Shown piece by piece: positions 63,595 through 64,000 of a DNA stretch of 64,000 bases. Both the position numbers and the translations under genes were made by a program. The notes below the pieces were generated by a model. That model worked only from the letters and a program-made list of their open reading frames with translations. It was not told where the DNA came from and did no database searches. The DNA comes from Azoarcus sp. GTDB taxonomy: Bacteria; Pseudomonadota; Gammaproteobacteria; Burkholderiales; Rhodocyclaceae. The DNA lies in the NCBI GenBank assembly GCA_031268195.1, contig JAIRXQ010000037.1, positions 1-64,000 of the forward strand, given 5' to 3'. The stretch's first letter is position 1, and every line of letters starts with the position of its first letter.

Positions 63595-64000
63595 GCGGGG
63601 ATAGGTACGGGGATGGGCACCGCCGCCGCGTGCTGCACGTCGTCTATTGCTTCGGCATCGGCGGGCTGGAAAACATGCTGGTGCAACTCATCAACCGCCT
63701 GCCGGAGGATGAGTTCGAGCACGTCCTGCTTGCCTTGACCACGATAGGCGCAAGCCGTGCCCGCATCGTCAGGCCGGATGTGCGTTTCATCGCGCTCGAC
63801 AAACCGCCGGGGCACGCATGGCGGCTCTATCCGCGCATCCTGCGGCTGCTGCGCGAACTGCGCCCGGATGTCGTGCATACCTGCAATCTGGCGGCGCTGG
63901 AGATCGCGCCGCTGGTGCGGCTGGCCGGGGTGGCTCGCCATGTGCACGCGGAACACGGCTGGGAGATGGAAGATCGTCACGGCGGCAACGCGCGTGATCG
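63591..64000 (+). CDS. Glycosyltransferase (XrtA system), truncated by window end
   Basis: RRVLHVVYCFGIGGLENMLVQLINRLPEDEFEHVLLALT...RPDVVHTCNLAALEIAPLVRLAG. Confidence 0.8.
   Translation, partial: MSGDRYGDGHRRRVLHVVYCFGIGGLENMLVQLINRLPEDEFEHVLLALTTIGASRARIVRPDVRFIALDKPPGHAWRLYPRILRLLRELRPDVVHTCNLAALEIAPLVRLAGVARHVHAEHGWEMEDRHGGNARD

Overview
High-GC proteobacterial chromosome segment, probably Betaproteobacteria (inferred from gene content, not proven). Most of it is well-packed housekeeping sequence on the + strand: cstA, an SNF transporter, terC, an aroA-cmk fusion, rpsA, ihfB, lapAB, ugd, cysM; thrS-infC-rpmI-rplT-pheST-ihfA-merR; a cbb3 oxidase module (ccoIS, ccoNOQP, ccoG, fixH); uspA, phaC, a CoA-transferase pair, mscS, crcB; thiC/thiD with a TPP riboswitch; and, from about 50 kb to the window end, an exosortase-A (XrtA) exopolysaccharide cluster. 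Two stretches look accessory. (1) 14.45-19.23 kb, around a tRNA-Val: a Fur-box promoter, three related secreted or immunity-like ORFs (one an apparent recombination chimera), an M23-domain protein with a 9-bp repeat tract and a Cys-rich tail, a Tai4-type T6SS immunity gene next to a truncated Tae4 amidase relic, and a relic of monomeric isocitrate dehydrogenase. I read this as a decaying and diversifying effector/immunity hotspot and it is my best candidate for an undescribed system. (2) 41.6-42.9 kb: a TnpB relic, a BrnT/BrnA toxin-antitoxin pair, a frameshifted conserved gene and palindromic repeats. I also find a candidate FNR-activated small RNA between ccoS and ccoN, a structured thrS leader, a non-canonical ATC start for infC, and a carbonic-anhydrase-like protein lacking a zinc-ligand His. 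All calls come from reading sequence and motifs; no database search was run.
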